In this document: positions 11,576 to 22,422 of the stretch, one piece after another
Position numbering within the stretch: position 1 is the first letter of the stretch
Layout: every line of letters starts with the position of its first letter
Assembly: GCA_907164885.2 (NCBI GenBank)
Contig: OU015496.1
Location: 108,323,707-108,387,706 of the forward strand
Source of the DNA: Dolomedes plantarius
Lineage: Eukaryota > Arthropoda > Arachnida > Araneae > Dolomedidae
DNA length: 64,000 nucleotides
Direction of reading: 5' to 3'
Notes under the pieces: generated by a model
Databases searched by the model: none
Told to the model about the DNA's origin: nothing
What the model saw: the letters and a program-made list of their open reading frames with translations, nothing else
Made by a program: the position numbers and the translations under genes

Positions 11576-14402
11576 AATTCTCGGGCGTAGCCCTGACAGC
11601 TGTGGCATGGTTAATGATAATGAATTAACTGTCGTTCTAATCGAGTACTATACAGGGCAACTTAATCGAGAAATAAGAGTATATAACACATCTCCACCCA
11701 TAAAGTGAAGAAGATTTAAAAGGCTTAAACAAATGGAACCAGAATGAAGGACAGGCCACAACAAAAAAGGGGACACTGATGAAGGCTTTGGCCTCTCCTA
11801 CGCTCTACAAACGATTTTAATGATGGTCACTTGTAAAATTAAATAACATCAAAATCTAGCATTTAAAATAGTTAAGTACTCCCATATAATTTAAGTTTGT
11901 TAAATATGTACGATTTTTTTAATAATATATTGCCGTGCATTTTTGTCGTCAGTTTATGTATAAGTTTGTTGCAAACGGGAAACTTTTTATAATCATATCC
12001 CAAATCATTACCTATGGGTGCCATCCAGAAGTTAATGACCTCCGTACAAGAGACCATTGCTAAAACCCTATTATTATCATTAAATAGCCGTTTATCTACT
12101 AATAATGCTATTTGGTGTTTATAAAAACTATAACCTGATACCATAGCTACGATAAGATATAAAAAAAATCTACGAGGCTAAAACAAATTGTACAAAAAGA
12201 AAAAAATGCTAGGCCAGGTCAGGTCGAATCCGAGATGGATCAATGCAGTTCATGCAAGATTATTCAATACTTGAGGCTAACTGTAAAAGGAGCCAACTAT
12301 AAAAAGAACTAACAGTAAAAAGTTGGGACGCATGAGAACGTCTGATTAAGAAAGCTGTGGCGTGTCCTGGGTTTCCGTGCAGTGGATGATGAGGCACAAT
12401 TTCGCAGATAAATAGTCTTTTATCCTGAATTTAGAGGATGAACGTGCTTAGAGGATTTTCTGCATTTAGAGAATCACAAAGCCTGAGGATGCAGTTGAAG
12501 CCTTTCAACCAGGTACGATTAAAAATATTTTTATTAACATAATTTGTTTTTCAAAAATTCATACGTTTTAATGTATTGTATTTGAAAATCATCGAATATT
12601 TAATGTATCGAAAATACTTAAATATTTAAATATGAAATATTCGAAATTTACGATTATTACGATTTAAATTTAAGAAAATTACGATTAAAATTATGAAAAT
12701 ATTTCAACCACCGAAAATACTTGATAAATTTAATGATATTGTATGAGACCCATTATCCGGCTTACTAAGACGAGATGATTGTGCTTCGATGACGCTAACA
12801 ACTGAAGTACTTTTGAAATCTAATGAAGGATGTGGCCTATCCAAGGTGGTCATGCCATGGATAATGTGAACATTTTCTCATAAATAGGTTCTAATTATAG
12901 CATAATAATGCAGTTTAAGTTTCAACTAGAAGAAATTAAGTATATGTGATGAACTTTTCTTCCAAAGTTTCTACTAAAGATTTGTTAATGAAAATAGGGA
13001 ACTTCTTGTAACCAGAGCCTGTTTACTCTTGAAGGTCCCATAACCACATGACAGATACTAATAATACGTACTATGCTACCCTGCTGTTTGTCTTCCAAGG
13101 ATGTTATCTGGTTCTATGAATGAAATATTTTCACAAATCTTGAATGCAAATCAAAATACATATTTTGGCAATTTATCAAGTGTGACGACAAATTTCTGGC
13201 AATGAAATGAGCTTTATCGAAAATGCCTCCTGGCACTTATTACTCCTTACGTTTGGGTGTGCGTACGTAAATATTCGACAAACAATAATTGTGAATTAAA
13301 ATCATATTTAAAAATTGACTGTTACAAGTGTAAATTCAATATTAAACGTATCGTTTAATATTAAATTTGCGCTTAATATTAAACGTTTTCGAAAACTAAA
13401 GATTTTCTCATCCGATTCTTATTAAATTCCAGATAATTAAAAAGAAAAGAAAAAAATACAAGGCATATCAGAGTATAACAAGGAAAGATAAATGATACAA
13501 CGAAATTTCTCTTTTAAAATGTTAAAAAAAAATCTTACTAAGCAGTTTTAAAAACGGGAAAAAATACTTCTCATTAGGTAATTTAAAAACGAATTTTTCT
13601 TTCTCATATAATTAATAAAACTAACCAAAAGAAATCAATCGACGACATAAAATTTAATAAATGAGTAATTAGTTATTCCTAAGAGTCCCACTTTTATTCA
13701 GAATTATTAGGAAGTGTAAAAATACAATAACTTTCTTAAGCTACGAAAATATTTTTTTTGAATTCTTAAACAACGTCTATTAAAGTCATGTTGCTTCTTA
13801 TTCAACTTCTTTTATCGAATTTCTACAGTTATTTTTTTTACTGAGACTTTACTCGGCAGTTTTTAATACTTTATATTACTGGGGATTATTTCCAACTAAA
13901 TTTATTCTTATTGAACATTTAATAAAAGATATTTTTTTAAGTGTCTTCGCATGATGCCAGAAAGAATGGACGGAAAATTGCTACCACAGAGTAGGAAGAA
14001 ATTAATTTTAAAGGCCATCTACACTTAGGAAAAAAAAACACAACGTAACTTAAATTAAATTTTTGATAATGAAAAACTGTAAGAATATTAAATATAATTG
14101 ATATAAAATTCCCTTTATGTTCCGTGCAATGTTTTTACAATGTTTAAAGTCGATAAGTTGAATTATTTTTTAAACTTAATTCTTAAGAACAGTTTTCGAA
14201 AGAATAAGAAAACAGTTTATTAAAGGTAAATAGTTTTTTTTTAAAAAACTCTGTTTTACTCGTTTCACATTATGGTTTCTATAAACAGATAACCACAATT
14301 TTAGTTTCATATTTTCGGAGCTCTTTATCAGAATGACATTATGTACAATACGCAAAACATTTTGAAAGTTCAACAGGCAACAATAAAATGTACTGCCATA
14401 CA
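11576..14402. other. unannotated AT-rich sequence
   Basis: Contains possible LINE debris near 12.2-12.4 kb. It also has an AT-rich inverted repeat around 13338-13385, where ATATTAAACG and CGTTTAATAT recur. A 90-codon minus ORF at 11872-12144 has no recognised domain and no supporting context. Confidence 0.4.
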
Positions 14403-14585
14403 CAGGGCTGGTCCATTAGGTGAGACGTCGAGCCGATCGCCTCAGGCTCCGAACTGAAATAGGCATCAAATTTAGATATAGTAAAAATATGAAATTTTTA
14501 ACTAATAACGAAAAATAGTTTAAACTTGTTTAAGACGAAATTATTAAAAACACACAAATATAGGGAAATATTTAGACTTTTTTTA

Positions 14586-15144
14586 TACACCGGGTAAGCC
14601 AAAATTTCGTAAAAACTTTAAAAAGTCATAAAAAAGGAAGAAATTATGATAAAGAAGTGCAGTTTGCAAGAAAGGTCTCACAAGGAAGTCTGATATTTTT
14701 AGCAGCAACAACAACAAAAAGCAAAGTTAATAAAGCCACCGGAATATGGCGATGACATGCAAATGATTCACCAGAATTATGCAAATCAATCTTGCAATAA
14801 AAGACCATGATACATGAGAATTTCACTATCGCTTTCAGCGTTCAGATCGAGCGTTGTTGGTCAAGTTATTAAGAATCGCCTTAGTTGAGTGGTACAATGT
14901 TCTGAAGGTCATGTTGAACAATTGTTACAGCAAGTATAAATGAATGGAACGTACTGTTGTCCTGTTCATTGTGTTTCGGAACGTCGGCGCCTTCTACCGG
15001 TGACTTCTTTAACTAATTTTTATTTTGCTGCTAAAAAAATCCGATTTCCTTGTGAGCCCTTGCTTGCAAACTGCACTTATTTATCATTTCTTCCTCATTT
15101 ATGAATGTTTCAAGTTTTTACGAACTTTTGGCTCACCCTATATA
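14586..15144. mobile_element. long-TIR MITE, copy 1 of 2
   Basis: About 560 bp. The two ends are inverted repeats of about 160 bp. The left side contains GCAGTTTGCAAGAAAGG..CTCACAAGGAAG and TTTTAGCAGCAA. The right side holds the inverse (CTTGTGAGCCCTTGCTTGCA, TTTGCTGCTAAAAAAATCCG). The termini are GGGTRAGCCAAAA-like with TA-rich flanks, suggesting a TA-inserting element. Copy 2 is at 30458-31026. Short stem-crossing ORFs have no domains. Confidence 0.85.
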
Positions 15145-15220
15145 TAAACTACTGAATTTGGGTTCAAGAGATATAAATATTTAATGCACATTTCTAAACA
15201 TTGTTGCACTTTTAAGAAAT

Positions 15221-15410
15221 CTATTAACACTATATGTCACTGTAGCAAGAGCTCAGCGCAGGTTTTCTAAACTGAAGATTTTAGAGAATTACCTACTAAA
15301 AACAATAATAGAACAGAGGTTTAATGAATTCGCAATAATTTCTATAGAAGAAACGGTATCTAAAACAATTAATAAGAGAGTTGCAAGCAAGCAGTTTGTT
15401 GCAATAAATG
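15221..15410 (+). pseudogene. hAT transposase C-terminal dimerisation remnant
   Basis: A frame beginning near 15221 reads LYVTVARAQRRFSKLKILEN, then YLLKTIIEQRFNEFAIISIE. This matches the hATC dimerisation region of ZMYM1/DUF4371-type hAT transposases, whose pattern is 'VTVASxERSFSKLKxIKxYLRSTM..RL..LALLSIE'. The frame stays open across the SINE left junction at 15410, showing that the SINE inserted at or after the end of the coding region. All upstream catalytic sequence is missing. The motif is clear; the subfamily name is inference from motif wording. Confidence 0.8.
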
Positions 15411-15641
15411 CTTTTTTTTCCCAATGCCGAGGGACTTGTCGTCGAACATTCGCCTAAACTATGCCGCAATTTTACTGCCCATTTTATTGTGGGGGCACCA
15501 TATAGGCGGACAGCATTACCCCATATGAAGGGACGACACGAACGGAGGCATTTTTCGTGGAGCGACGGCAGGATTCGATCCGAGTACCCTCAGAACCGAA
15601 AACCAGCACGCTGTACCACTGGGCCGCCACAAGCCCTTGTG
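15411..15641 (-). mobile_element. tRNA-derived SINE with 10-bp target duplication
   Basis: On the minus strand the head begins GGGCTTGTGGCGGCCCAGTG. It contains an A-box-like block (TGGCGGCCCAGTGG) and, about 40 bases on, a B-box-like block (GGATCGAATCC), the internal pol III promoter of a tRNA gene. The other end finishes in an oligo(A) tail (T8 on the plus strand, 15412-15419). GCAATAAATG is duplicated exactly at 15401-15410 and 15642-15651, the target duplication of a LINE-mobilised element. Its body differs from that of the SINEs at 31.1, 36.6 and 60.1 kb. Confidence 0.88.
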
Positions 15642-15737
15642 GCAATAAATGTTCGAAGAATGATTTAGTCATTTTTTATTCATAAGAAATTTTATTCAAA
15701 TTTATTTATTTTTCTGCTTTTCTTAAGTTTTGTAATA

Positions 15738-16466
15738 TCTATACTTATATATAAAGAGAGCGATTTTGTACGTGGAGGGTAATCTTCAGAACTACTGTAC
15801 CTATTTGAAAAATTCTTTCACTGTTTGAAAGGTACATTAATCCAGATGGACATAGGCTATATATTATGTATATCTAATCACTAGAAATAAAGTTAGGGGC
15901 TTAATCCTAACAATCTCCATTGTTACCGCTACTGTCCTCTACCGCTTTTTGTGGCGAAGTCTTCAACGATCCTTAGCGTGGTGCTATCTATACTTATATA
16001 TAAAGAGAGAGCGATTTTGTACGTGGAGGGTAATCTTCAGAACCACTGTACCTATTTGAAAAATTCTTTCACTGTTTGAAAGGTACATTATTCCAGATGA
16101 ACATAGGCTATATATTATGTATATCTAATCACTAGAAATAAAGTTAGGGGCTTAATCCTAACAATCTCTATTGTTTCCGCTACTGTCTTCTACCGCTTTT
16201 TGTTCCGAAGATTTCAACGATTCTTATCGTGGTGCTATCGCGGTGGGCTTCTGTTCTGACGCTAGCGGTTCGAACCTAGCCGTTCTCCGGCACGCCTTTT
16301 TTTTAAAAAAAATTATTTTAATTATTAACAAACATAAAATTAATTTAAGGTATTATTTAGGTTATTATTAAGGTAAAAAAATATTTACAATTTATTGGCT
16401 ATCAACTGGAAATTTATTGGTATAATATTTTGTTCAACCCGGACAAAGTCGGGACGGGCCGCTAGT
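15738..16466 (+). mobile_element. non-autonomous Helitron with duplicated 5' end
   Basis: The 5' end TCTATACTTATATATAAAGA follows an A. The 3' end carries a GC hairpin (CCCGGACAAAGTCGGG) a few bases before the terminal CTAGT (16462-16466) and is followed by T, as Helitrons insert between A and T. The first 249 bp (from 15738) are repeated in tandem from 15987, again preceded by A. Two 5' ends therefore share one 3' end. A tRNA-like stretch (GGTGCTATCGCGGTGGGC, then GCGGTTCGAACC) lies at about 16233-16280. No Rep/helicase coding is present. Confidence 0.85.
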
Positions 16467-16905
16467 TTTAAATAAAACTATTTAATTAAGACGTAAGATT
16501 CAGAAAATGATCATTATTCTAAAAGTATTTCCAATAGATATACACATTTATTACTTAGGGTCTCCAAAAATTTGAAAAGGCGGTGTTTTTAAAACTTGCC
16601 TCGGGGTTTTCGATGACTCGGCCCGGCTCTGGCCATACATATAAATCTGCCACGTCTCATGCACACAAGGGTCACACGTAATCATACTAACTTACGCATA
16701 ATAGTATAATCGCATTATTTACCCGAGTATAAAGCTCGGACGAAGAGATGATACATTGTAGCGTCATGCGGTATATTCGCTGTATATTTTAAGGTATCAC
16801 TGAAATGATGTTACGAACTTTCCGTGCGTTACAAAAGATTTATATTGTTACAAATTTAGAGTTTGCCGCTAAAAAAATATTTGGAGCAAGGTTCTCGTTT
16901 TAGTA

Positions 16906-17973
16906 CAGTTTCCCAACCTTTTTTTACGTTTGCGGCCCCCTTGGGAGTGAGATTAGAAATTCGGGGCACCCTTGTGAGAATTTTAGTTTTTCCGAATATA
17001 TTTTTAAATATTAAATCAAAGAGGAATTAATATTAGGCTCTGGTTCAATTTAAGTACAAAAAAATACTTAACTCCATTACTGATTTTATTTATTGAAAAA
17101 CATAAATAACAAGCACCAGAATAGAATACATTAATACAGTTTCGAAAATAGCCATGGGATTCAGTGTATTATTACACTGGAGGTCTACAATGGCAGTCAT
17201 AAGGAATAATTTGTTTTATTAATTCGAGACTTGCGATTAGTGCTTAGAGAACAAATGTGTGATATTACCTTAATATTTATTTTTAGAGGGACCTACTAAG
17301 GGGGCGTCCATTAATTACGTGAGGCTTTTAGAGGGGGGAGGGTATCGAGCCGAATCTCACCCAGTCTCACGTGGGGGAGAGGGGAGGGGTCTCGGCCAAT
17401 ATCACGTAATTTTTTTCCGCAAGAAACAGTGTAAAATTGCGAGAAAACTGGGTTATATTAAGTAAAACATGTTTCTACGCTAAAATATGGCTAAATCCTA
17501 CACAATAGTTCCATTAGTCACTCTTGAGACCACACATGAGTCCCCGAGGACTGAATTATAATGAATACTCTTTTACGAATTTTAGTAGTTCCTATTTAAG
17601 TATTTTATTGTTCGATTTTCTCACTGTGATTCTAGACTACGTTCTTAGTAGTTTTAAATACTAGTCTTAACTAGTCTTAAATAAAAATAATTAAGCAAAT
17701 TATGTTTTTTTTTAAATAAATCCAATGCAATCAAGCACAGATTAACGTATTTACACTAAAAATACGCATTTTGAAAAATCTCACGTGAGATTAGGGGAGG
17801 GGGGAGGGGGTCGAGCCAAATCTCACGACATCTCACCAGGGAAGGGAGGGGGTCGAAAAATCACCAAAATCGCCTCACGAAATTAATGGACGCCCCCTAA
17901 TATTTGTTAGTTTATTCCCAAACAAATCTAGTGGCACCCTAAAGTGCCACTGAACACTGGTTGAGAATCACAG
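16906..17973. mobile_element. hAT-like element carrying a nested MITE
   Basis: The left end is CAGTTTCCCAACCTTTTTTT. The right end is the inverse-like GGTTGAGAATCACAG with a GGCACTTTAGGG-type sub-terminal block. The flanking 8-mers TTTTAGTA (16898-16905) and TTCTAGTC (17974-17981) match at six of eight positions, an eroded hAT target duplication. 'GCGGCCCCCTTGGGAG' next to the left end is typical of this group. No coding remnant seen. The element at 17300-17897 sits inside it. Confidence 0.75.
17300..17897. mobile_element. GGGGGCGTCC-type MITE with TAA duplication
   Basis: The ends are GGGGGCGTCCATTAATTACG and its inverse (CGAAATTAATGGACGCCCCC), differing by one base over about 26 positions. 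The flanks are TAA on both sides (17297-17299, 17898-17900). Strong G-rich/C-rich sub-terminal blocks with repeated TCTCACG occur at each end. A 3-bp duplication fits Zator or PIF/Harbinger elements. I favour neither firmly, since there is no coding sequence. It lies inside the hAT at 16906-17973, so it is younger. Confidence 0.8.
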
Positions 17974-17981
17974 TTCTAGTC

Positions 17982-18549
17982 AATGGAAACTATAGCTCAA
18001 CGGAAATTTTTTTTTAATGAATAGGACAATTTTTAAAATGAAGTAAGGATAACTGCTTTGATCATTAAACTTAGCAAGAGAATTTTTGTTACAGTTATTA
18101 ATTTTTTGTCATTTATTTGAAAAGGAAATAATACTTGGCGTGTGCGGATCATCTGTGATGGAAATGTTTGTTTATACGTATGTATTTTATTTGGCTTGGA
18201 TTTTAATTTCATACTTTAAAAATTTTATCTATACTTTTTTTATTCATACAGATTTTGTAATGATTCTTTTTCTTCCCATGTGTATTTATATAAAAATCAC
18301 TGATCATAAAAAAACTTAAATAATTTAAAATTTCTTTTATAAAAAAATTAAAAAAATTCTAGCTTTAAATTCATCTGTTAAGCCAATGGTACCAGTTTGT
18401 ACATTTAACCCCTGCTTTATATTGGGAAAGTTTCACATAATATATCATTACGTTTTAACAAAATTTCCCTCATGAAATGTGTTGTCACTTTATAGGGAAA
18501 TATATTTTTCAGAGTTTTCCCCCCCTTCAGTGAAAATATACTCATATAC
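17982..18549. other. unannotated AT-rich sequence
   Basis: No supported feature. The 77-codon ORF at 18086-18319 is rich in I/F/Y and reads as a chance ORF. Confidence 0.4.
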
Positions 18550-19498
18550 ACTATCTACCAATAAGTATTTGGACACCTGTGATAGAAAAGAAAAACAAAA
18601 TTTATTCATATTCAATAGTTGGTAGAGCCTCCACGAAAGGCAATTACAGCCTCAACCCTCCGGGACATGCTCTCCACAACTCCTTGTAAGGCGGCTAGTG
18701 GTATTTTCTTCCACTCGGCTTGGTGAAGACATGTAAGTTCCTTCACAGACTTTGGACGTTTGTTGCACCCCCCTAATTCGGCGATCCAACTCGTCCCAGA
18801 TGTTCTTGATAGCGCTCAGGTCTGGACTCTTGGCCATTCTATTCGGTTAATCCCATTGTCACCATGCCAATCCATGGTGGACCTCGCAACATGACAGCTG
18901 GCGTTGCCGTCCTGGGAGTAACATGGGTCCAACCCGTAAAACTGCCACAACATAGGAAGCACACTGTCATCCAAAATAGTGCAGAAGGTGTCGGCGTTGA
19001 GCTTAAAATGAATTTTGACCAAGGGTCCCAGTCCATACCAGGAGAAACACCCCCAGACCATAATTCCACCTCCGCCGAACTTCATTGTGGTCATAATGCA
19101 TTCTGGCAGGAGGCATTTTCCAGGCAGACGCCAAACCCTGATACTGCCATCCGAACGGTGGAGAGTGAACCTTGATTCGTCGAGAACCCTTTCCAGGGAT
19201 CTACGGTCCACTTTGGACGTGCTTTGCACCACATTAACCGAGCAGTGCTGTCGGACTTTGTGATCAAACAATTATGGGGGCAGCACGGCCATGAAAACCA
19301 AGCAGATGTGCTTCCTTACGGATGGCATTAATCGAAACAACACTCCCGTATGCCTTTTGAAACTCCTGGAGTATGTGGGACATTGGTTGGGTGCGGTACT
19401 TCTGAATTTCTCTGGACCGCATCCGACGGTCTATCTCCTAGAATAAATTTTGTTTTTCATTCTAATCACAGGTGTCCAAATACTTACTGGTAGATAGT
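18550..19498 (-). mobile_element. Tc1-like transposon
   Basis: The termini are inverted repeats: ACTATCTACCAATAAGTATT (left) against ACTATCTACCAGTAAGTATT (right, minus strand), continuing TGGACACCTGTGA on both. The flanks are TA-rich. At about 950 bp the copy is shorter than full-length Tc1 elements (about 1.2-1.6 kb), with the 5' part of the gene missing. A transposase remnant fills most of it on the minus strand. Confidence 0.88.
18612..19440 (-). pseudogene. Tc1-like transposase remnant
   Basis: Minus-strand frames in order: 'QPMSHILQEFQKAYGSVVSI' and 'GFHGRAAPIIV' (end of the N-terminal HTH region), then DESRFTLHRSDGSIRVWRLP with the first catalytic D. Next come GGGGIMVWGCFSWYGLGP and 'SQDGNASCH' with the second D. 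After a frameshift near 18835, 'SPDLSAIKNIWDELDRRIR' follows, and the frame ends 'EAVIAFRGGSTNY' before TGA at 18612-18614. Spacing fits DD34E, but the expected final E (as in NPIE) is K here. Together with a stop near 19260 and deletion of most of the N-terminal DNA-binding domain, this is a dead copy. Confidence 0.88.
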
Positions 19499-20573
19499 AT
19501 ATATATATATATCAAAACTTCTCTAGTCAGCTACCTACTAAACTGCCATATTTTATTCAGAACCGATTAAATACACTCCATACAGCCAATTTCATTTTAC
19601 CCCCTTTTCCAAGGCCACCTCTCAAAACGGCCACTTTTTTCGGAACTCAGACTGAATAGAACCCGCCATAGAGGTGCGTATGCGAGCGTGTATGTGTGTG
19701 TAAGTAAAAAAAGGGCAGATCAATGACCTGCCCTTTAAATGCGCAGGGGAAACACGAAACATAGCATATTCCATACAATGTTCTAAAATTGGACGCCAAA
19801 ATGGATACTTGAATAAATACCACCATGACTCATCCATTGTATGCGTGTAGAAATACACCGATTTCCTGTTAACGACAAACTCATAGCACTCCATTGATAA
19901 TAGCTTAAATAACAAGGTCTGAACTTAAAATGAAACAGACGGCTGTAATAACACCTGCGTTTGGGATGTATAATTTATTTACATTTCCCGAAAATTACTT
20001 TCTCGCAATTTCCATAATTTGAAATATTGGTTGCTAAATGACGAAGCTGAAATGCGGCCAAATCCCCCCCCCCCCCCTACCATCAAAGTATTTATTTCCA
20101 TTATCGTTTCAAATCATTGTCCGGGCTTAGAAAATTGTTAAAATCACTCAAATCTGATATTAGTTAACTTATTAAATCATAATAAATTTTACCTGCAACC
20201 GATCATGATTTGAAAGCGACGCAAACCCTAATCCCTTTCATTAACAATGTATGCTTGCGTATTATTTAGAAGGTCTGAGAGGAGAGCGACCGATTGAGAA
20301 TAATGGTTTCATCTTACATAATTGGTTGGAGAGAGTAAGTTCACTCGCATAAATATGGCAGTGATTCATTTATAGTCTGGACTTGAGAGTACTTAATTTT
20401 TCAATCAATGACTACATCTAGCTTACATTTCTTGAATGTTTTTAATGAAATGTTTATTTTTCCTTGCTTTAATCCTGCAATGGTAGCGCGGCGCGGCGCG
20501 GCGCGTCACAGATACCAGTACCAGAAGGTGGTTCGCACTTTATGGAAAATATTTTGCAATTTATTTTTGTCGT
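19499..20573. other. unannotated sequence with (GCGCG)n patch
   Basis: A C-rich run lies near 20065-20077. A short GC repeat (GCGCGGCGCGGCGCGGCGCG) lies at about 20486-20507. The 97-codon minus ORF at 19622-19915 has no recognised domain. Confidence 0.4.
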
Positions 20574-20780
20574 TTGCATTTTGAGATAAAAATTTGGCAA
20601 TATCAGAATAATCGTCTGATAATCCTTTGTTTTGATTGGAATGTAAAATTAAAATTTATTTTGAAAAGGGATCCTAAAATTGATAGATACCTCGAAGATT
20701 ACGTAATTGCGTTTTCCGAAGCGAAATATTCGTATCAACAAATTATAAAGCGGTGCAAAATTCGTGGTTATGGCATTTAA
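20574..20780 (+). pseudogene. helix-turn-helix ORF fragment, interrupted
   Basis: The C-terminal half reads RYLEDYVIAFSEAKYSYQQI, then IKRCKIRGYGI. This resembles the first helix-turn-helix of mariner-type transposases found in arthropods ('…AFSEAGYSYxxIIKRCKxRGxGIS…'). The frame stops exactly where a TTAA-bounded element begins (20777). If that element and one TTAA are removed, the same frame continues at 21497 as 'KKTHL', one stop, then 'NMNFERKITSNWKVKMKTW'. The family assignment is from memory of motif style and is tentative; the interruption is seen directly. Confidence 0.45.
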
Positions 20781-21496
20781 GGCGACAATGGACCATAAAA
20801 ATTTATTTTTTTATTAACCAATTGCTATGAAATTTTGTATACTTATACAGTGTTGTTTAGAGATGGAAATTCTAAATTAAAAAAAAAATCAGAATGTAAT
20901 TAATTAAGATATTAATTAAAATCAGCTTATTAATTACTGTATTTAAAAATGCTCCATGCGCATTAATTTTTGTCTCAGATATCTAATTTTCTCTCTTAAG
21001 CTAGCTTTATATAGTTATAATAAACGTTACTAGTAATATTTGGTTTACAGTCATATTTATAAAAACTAGAAAAGAAATCGATTAAAAATAGGTCATTTTA
21101 TGCAAAATTTTATCAAAATTTTTTTTTTATTGTAAAAACTTTAAGTTGTTTTATAATAGTATAATGAATTGATTACTGAGTTTTATTCTAACATATATAA
21201 AAAATCATTTTATGAAATGTTATGAAAATTCAAGAAAAATTATGACGCATGGAACATTTTAAACTTAGTGAAACGATATGAAAACTTGTTTTGAGAAAAT
21301 GGCATTTAAATTTTTAATTTGACTAACATTTCCGTTGTTTACGTTTGACAAAAATACTTATAACTCGGTTAATAATGATCGGATCAACATACTTTTTTTA
21401 ATTTAAAGGTAATGAGTTGCAGAATCATTTTCTGAAAGAAAAAAAATCGTTTTGGGGACATATTTTGTTCAATCTGAAGGTCCATTGTCGCCTTAA
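20777..21496. mobile_element. TTAA-bounded transposon, non-coding
   Basis: The left end TTAAGGCGACAATGGACC and the right end GGTCCATTGTCGCCTTAA are perfect inverse copies over 18 bases, TTAA included. The 720 bp between are AT-rich without coding capacity. TTAA is the target of piggyBac elements, but piggyBac TIRs usually start CC, not GG. A TA-inserting element with an AGGCGAC end is the alternative reading. Confidence 0.8.
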
Positions 21497-22422
21497 AAAA
21501 AACCCATTTGTAAAACATGAACTTTGAAAGGAAAATAACGTCTAACTGGAAAGTAAAAATGAAAACATGGCCGCGAAACCTCTTTAACTTACTGTTTTAA
21601 TAAATATTTATTTTTTACAAATAGGATAACTAAAACCTAAACAAGATAGAGTGGCGTCTATCAGACACCACGTGATTATGCTCGCAATTTTTAAATACGC
21701 AACCAGTGCAGGGTTAATTGCACATATTTTGGGGAAATGAGTTTTGAGAATTTCAGATCTTACAATAGAATAAAGCCCCACATGGATATTAAATAGCACA
21801 ATCTACCCTAATAGCACTGTGACCAGAGTGCGACGACGATTTGCAGTGACGGGACTTGGAAGTGACACATCCATTACACTGCAAATTAGTTACAGCGCTA
21901 CGCTGCGACATCGTGGTGTGACATCACAGTAAACTCTTTTTGACCCTATGTGACGTAACAGGGTGACCACTCAGTAGTCGCAACGACTTCACAGTGAGGG
22001 AAATAGACTCTATGCTATCACAAAATTTATTAAAAATAAGATCCAGAAGCCCACAAAATGTTTTCTTCGAATCTATTTAAAAAAGTATTATTTGGCATTT
22101 TGCACCAATTTTGGAAATTATTGAGAAAATAATTTAATGAAAAGGTAATCAGCTGTAGTAAAATTTTTCAAAAGTCACTTGAAGCCGCTTCCGATGCATG
22201 AAATTTCAAACACCTCATTTACACGCAGTTTAAAGAGATTATTCTCTCTCAGGTGTATCATAGTATTAATATGGGTATCAATGCGGGAAAATATTTGGAA
22301 ATTTAAAATTAAAGTTTTGGAACAAGACTCTTTTTTTTAATAGATAGACTGAACAAATATATCTTTATTGCTTATTTTTCCTCTTTTATTCAAAAGAAAT
22401 TCCTCAGAGCTTTTATATGAAA
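21497..22422. other. unannotated sequence
   Basis: May begin with the continuation of the interrupted ORF (to about 21600). The segment at 21800-21985 is richer in GC and CpG (around GTGCGACGACGATTTGCAGT) without a recognised function. Confidence 0.4.

Larger units (their letters stand above)
14403..16631 (+). mobile_element. hAT transposon (ZMYM1/DUF4371-like), host of three nested elements
   Basis: The ends are CAGGGCTGGTCC (left) and GGCCCGGCTCTG (right), inverted repeats with two mismatches. The 8 bases GCCATACA are duplicated exactly at 14395-14402 and 16632-16639, the target-site duplication expected for hAT. A hAT C-terminal coding remnant lies at 15221-15410 on the plus strand. Three later insertions sit inside: a long-TIR MITE (14586-15144), a SINE with its own 10-bp duplication (15411-15641) and a Helitron (15738-16466). 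Subtracting these leaves about 700 bp of hAT sequence, so most of the transposase has gone. Confidence 0.9.

Noticed and set aside
11872..12144. 90-codon minus-strand ORF (MVSGYSFYKHQIALLVDKRL…)
   Set aside because: Reads somewhat protein-like but I recognise no family. There are no splice sites or promoter context, and such a length is expected by chance in 64 kb of AT-rich DNA.
16233..16300. Possible genuine tRNA gene
   Set aside because: The B-box-like GGTTCGAACC is present but the acceptor and anticodon arms do not pair, and the segment lies inside a Helitron.
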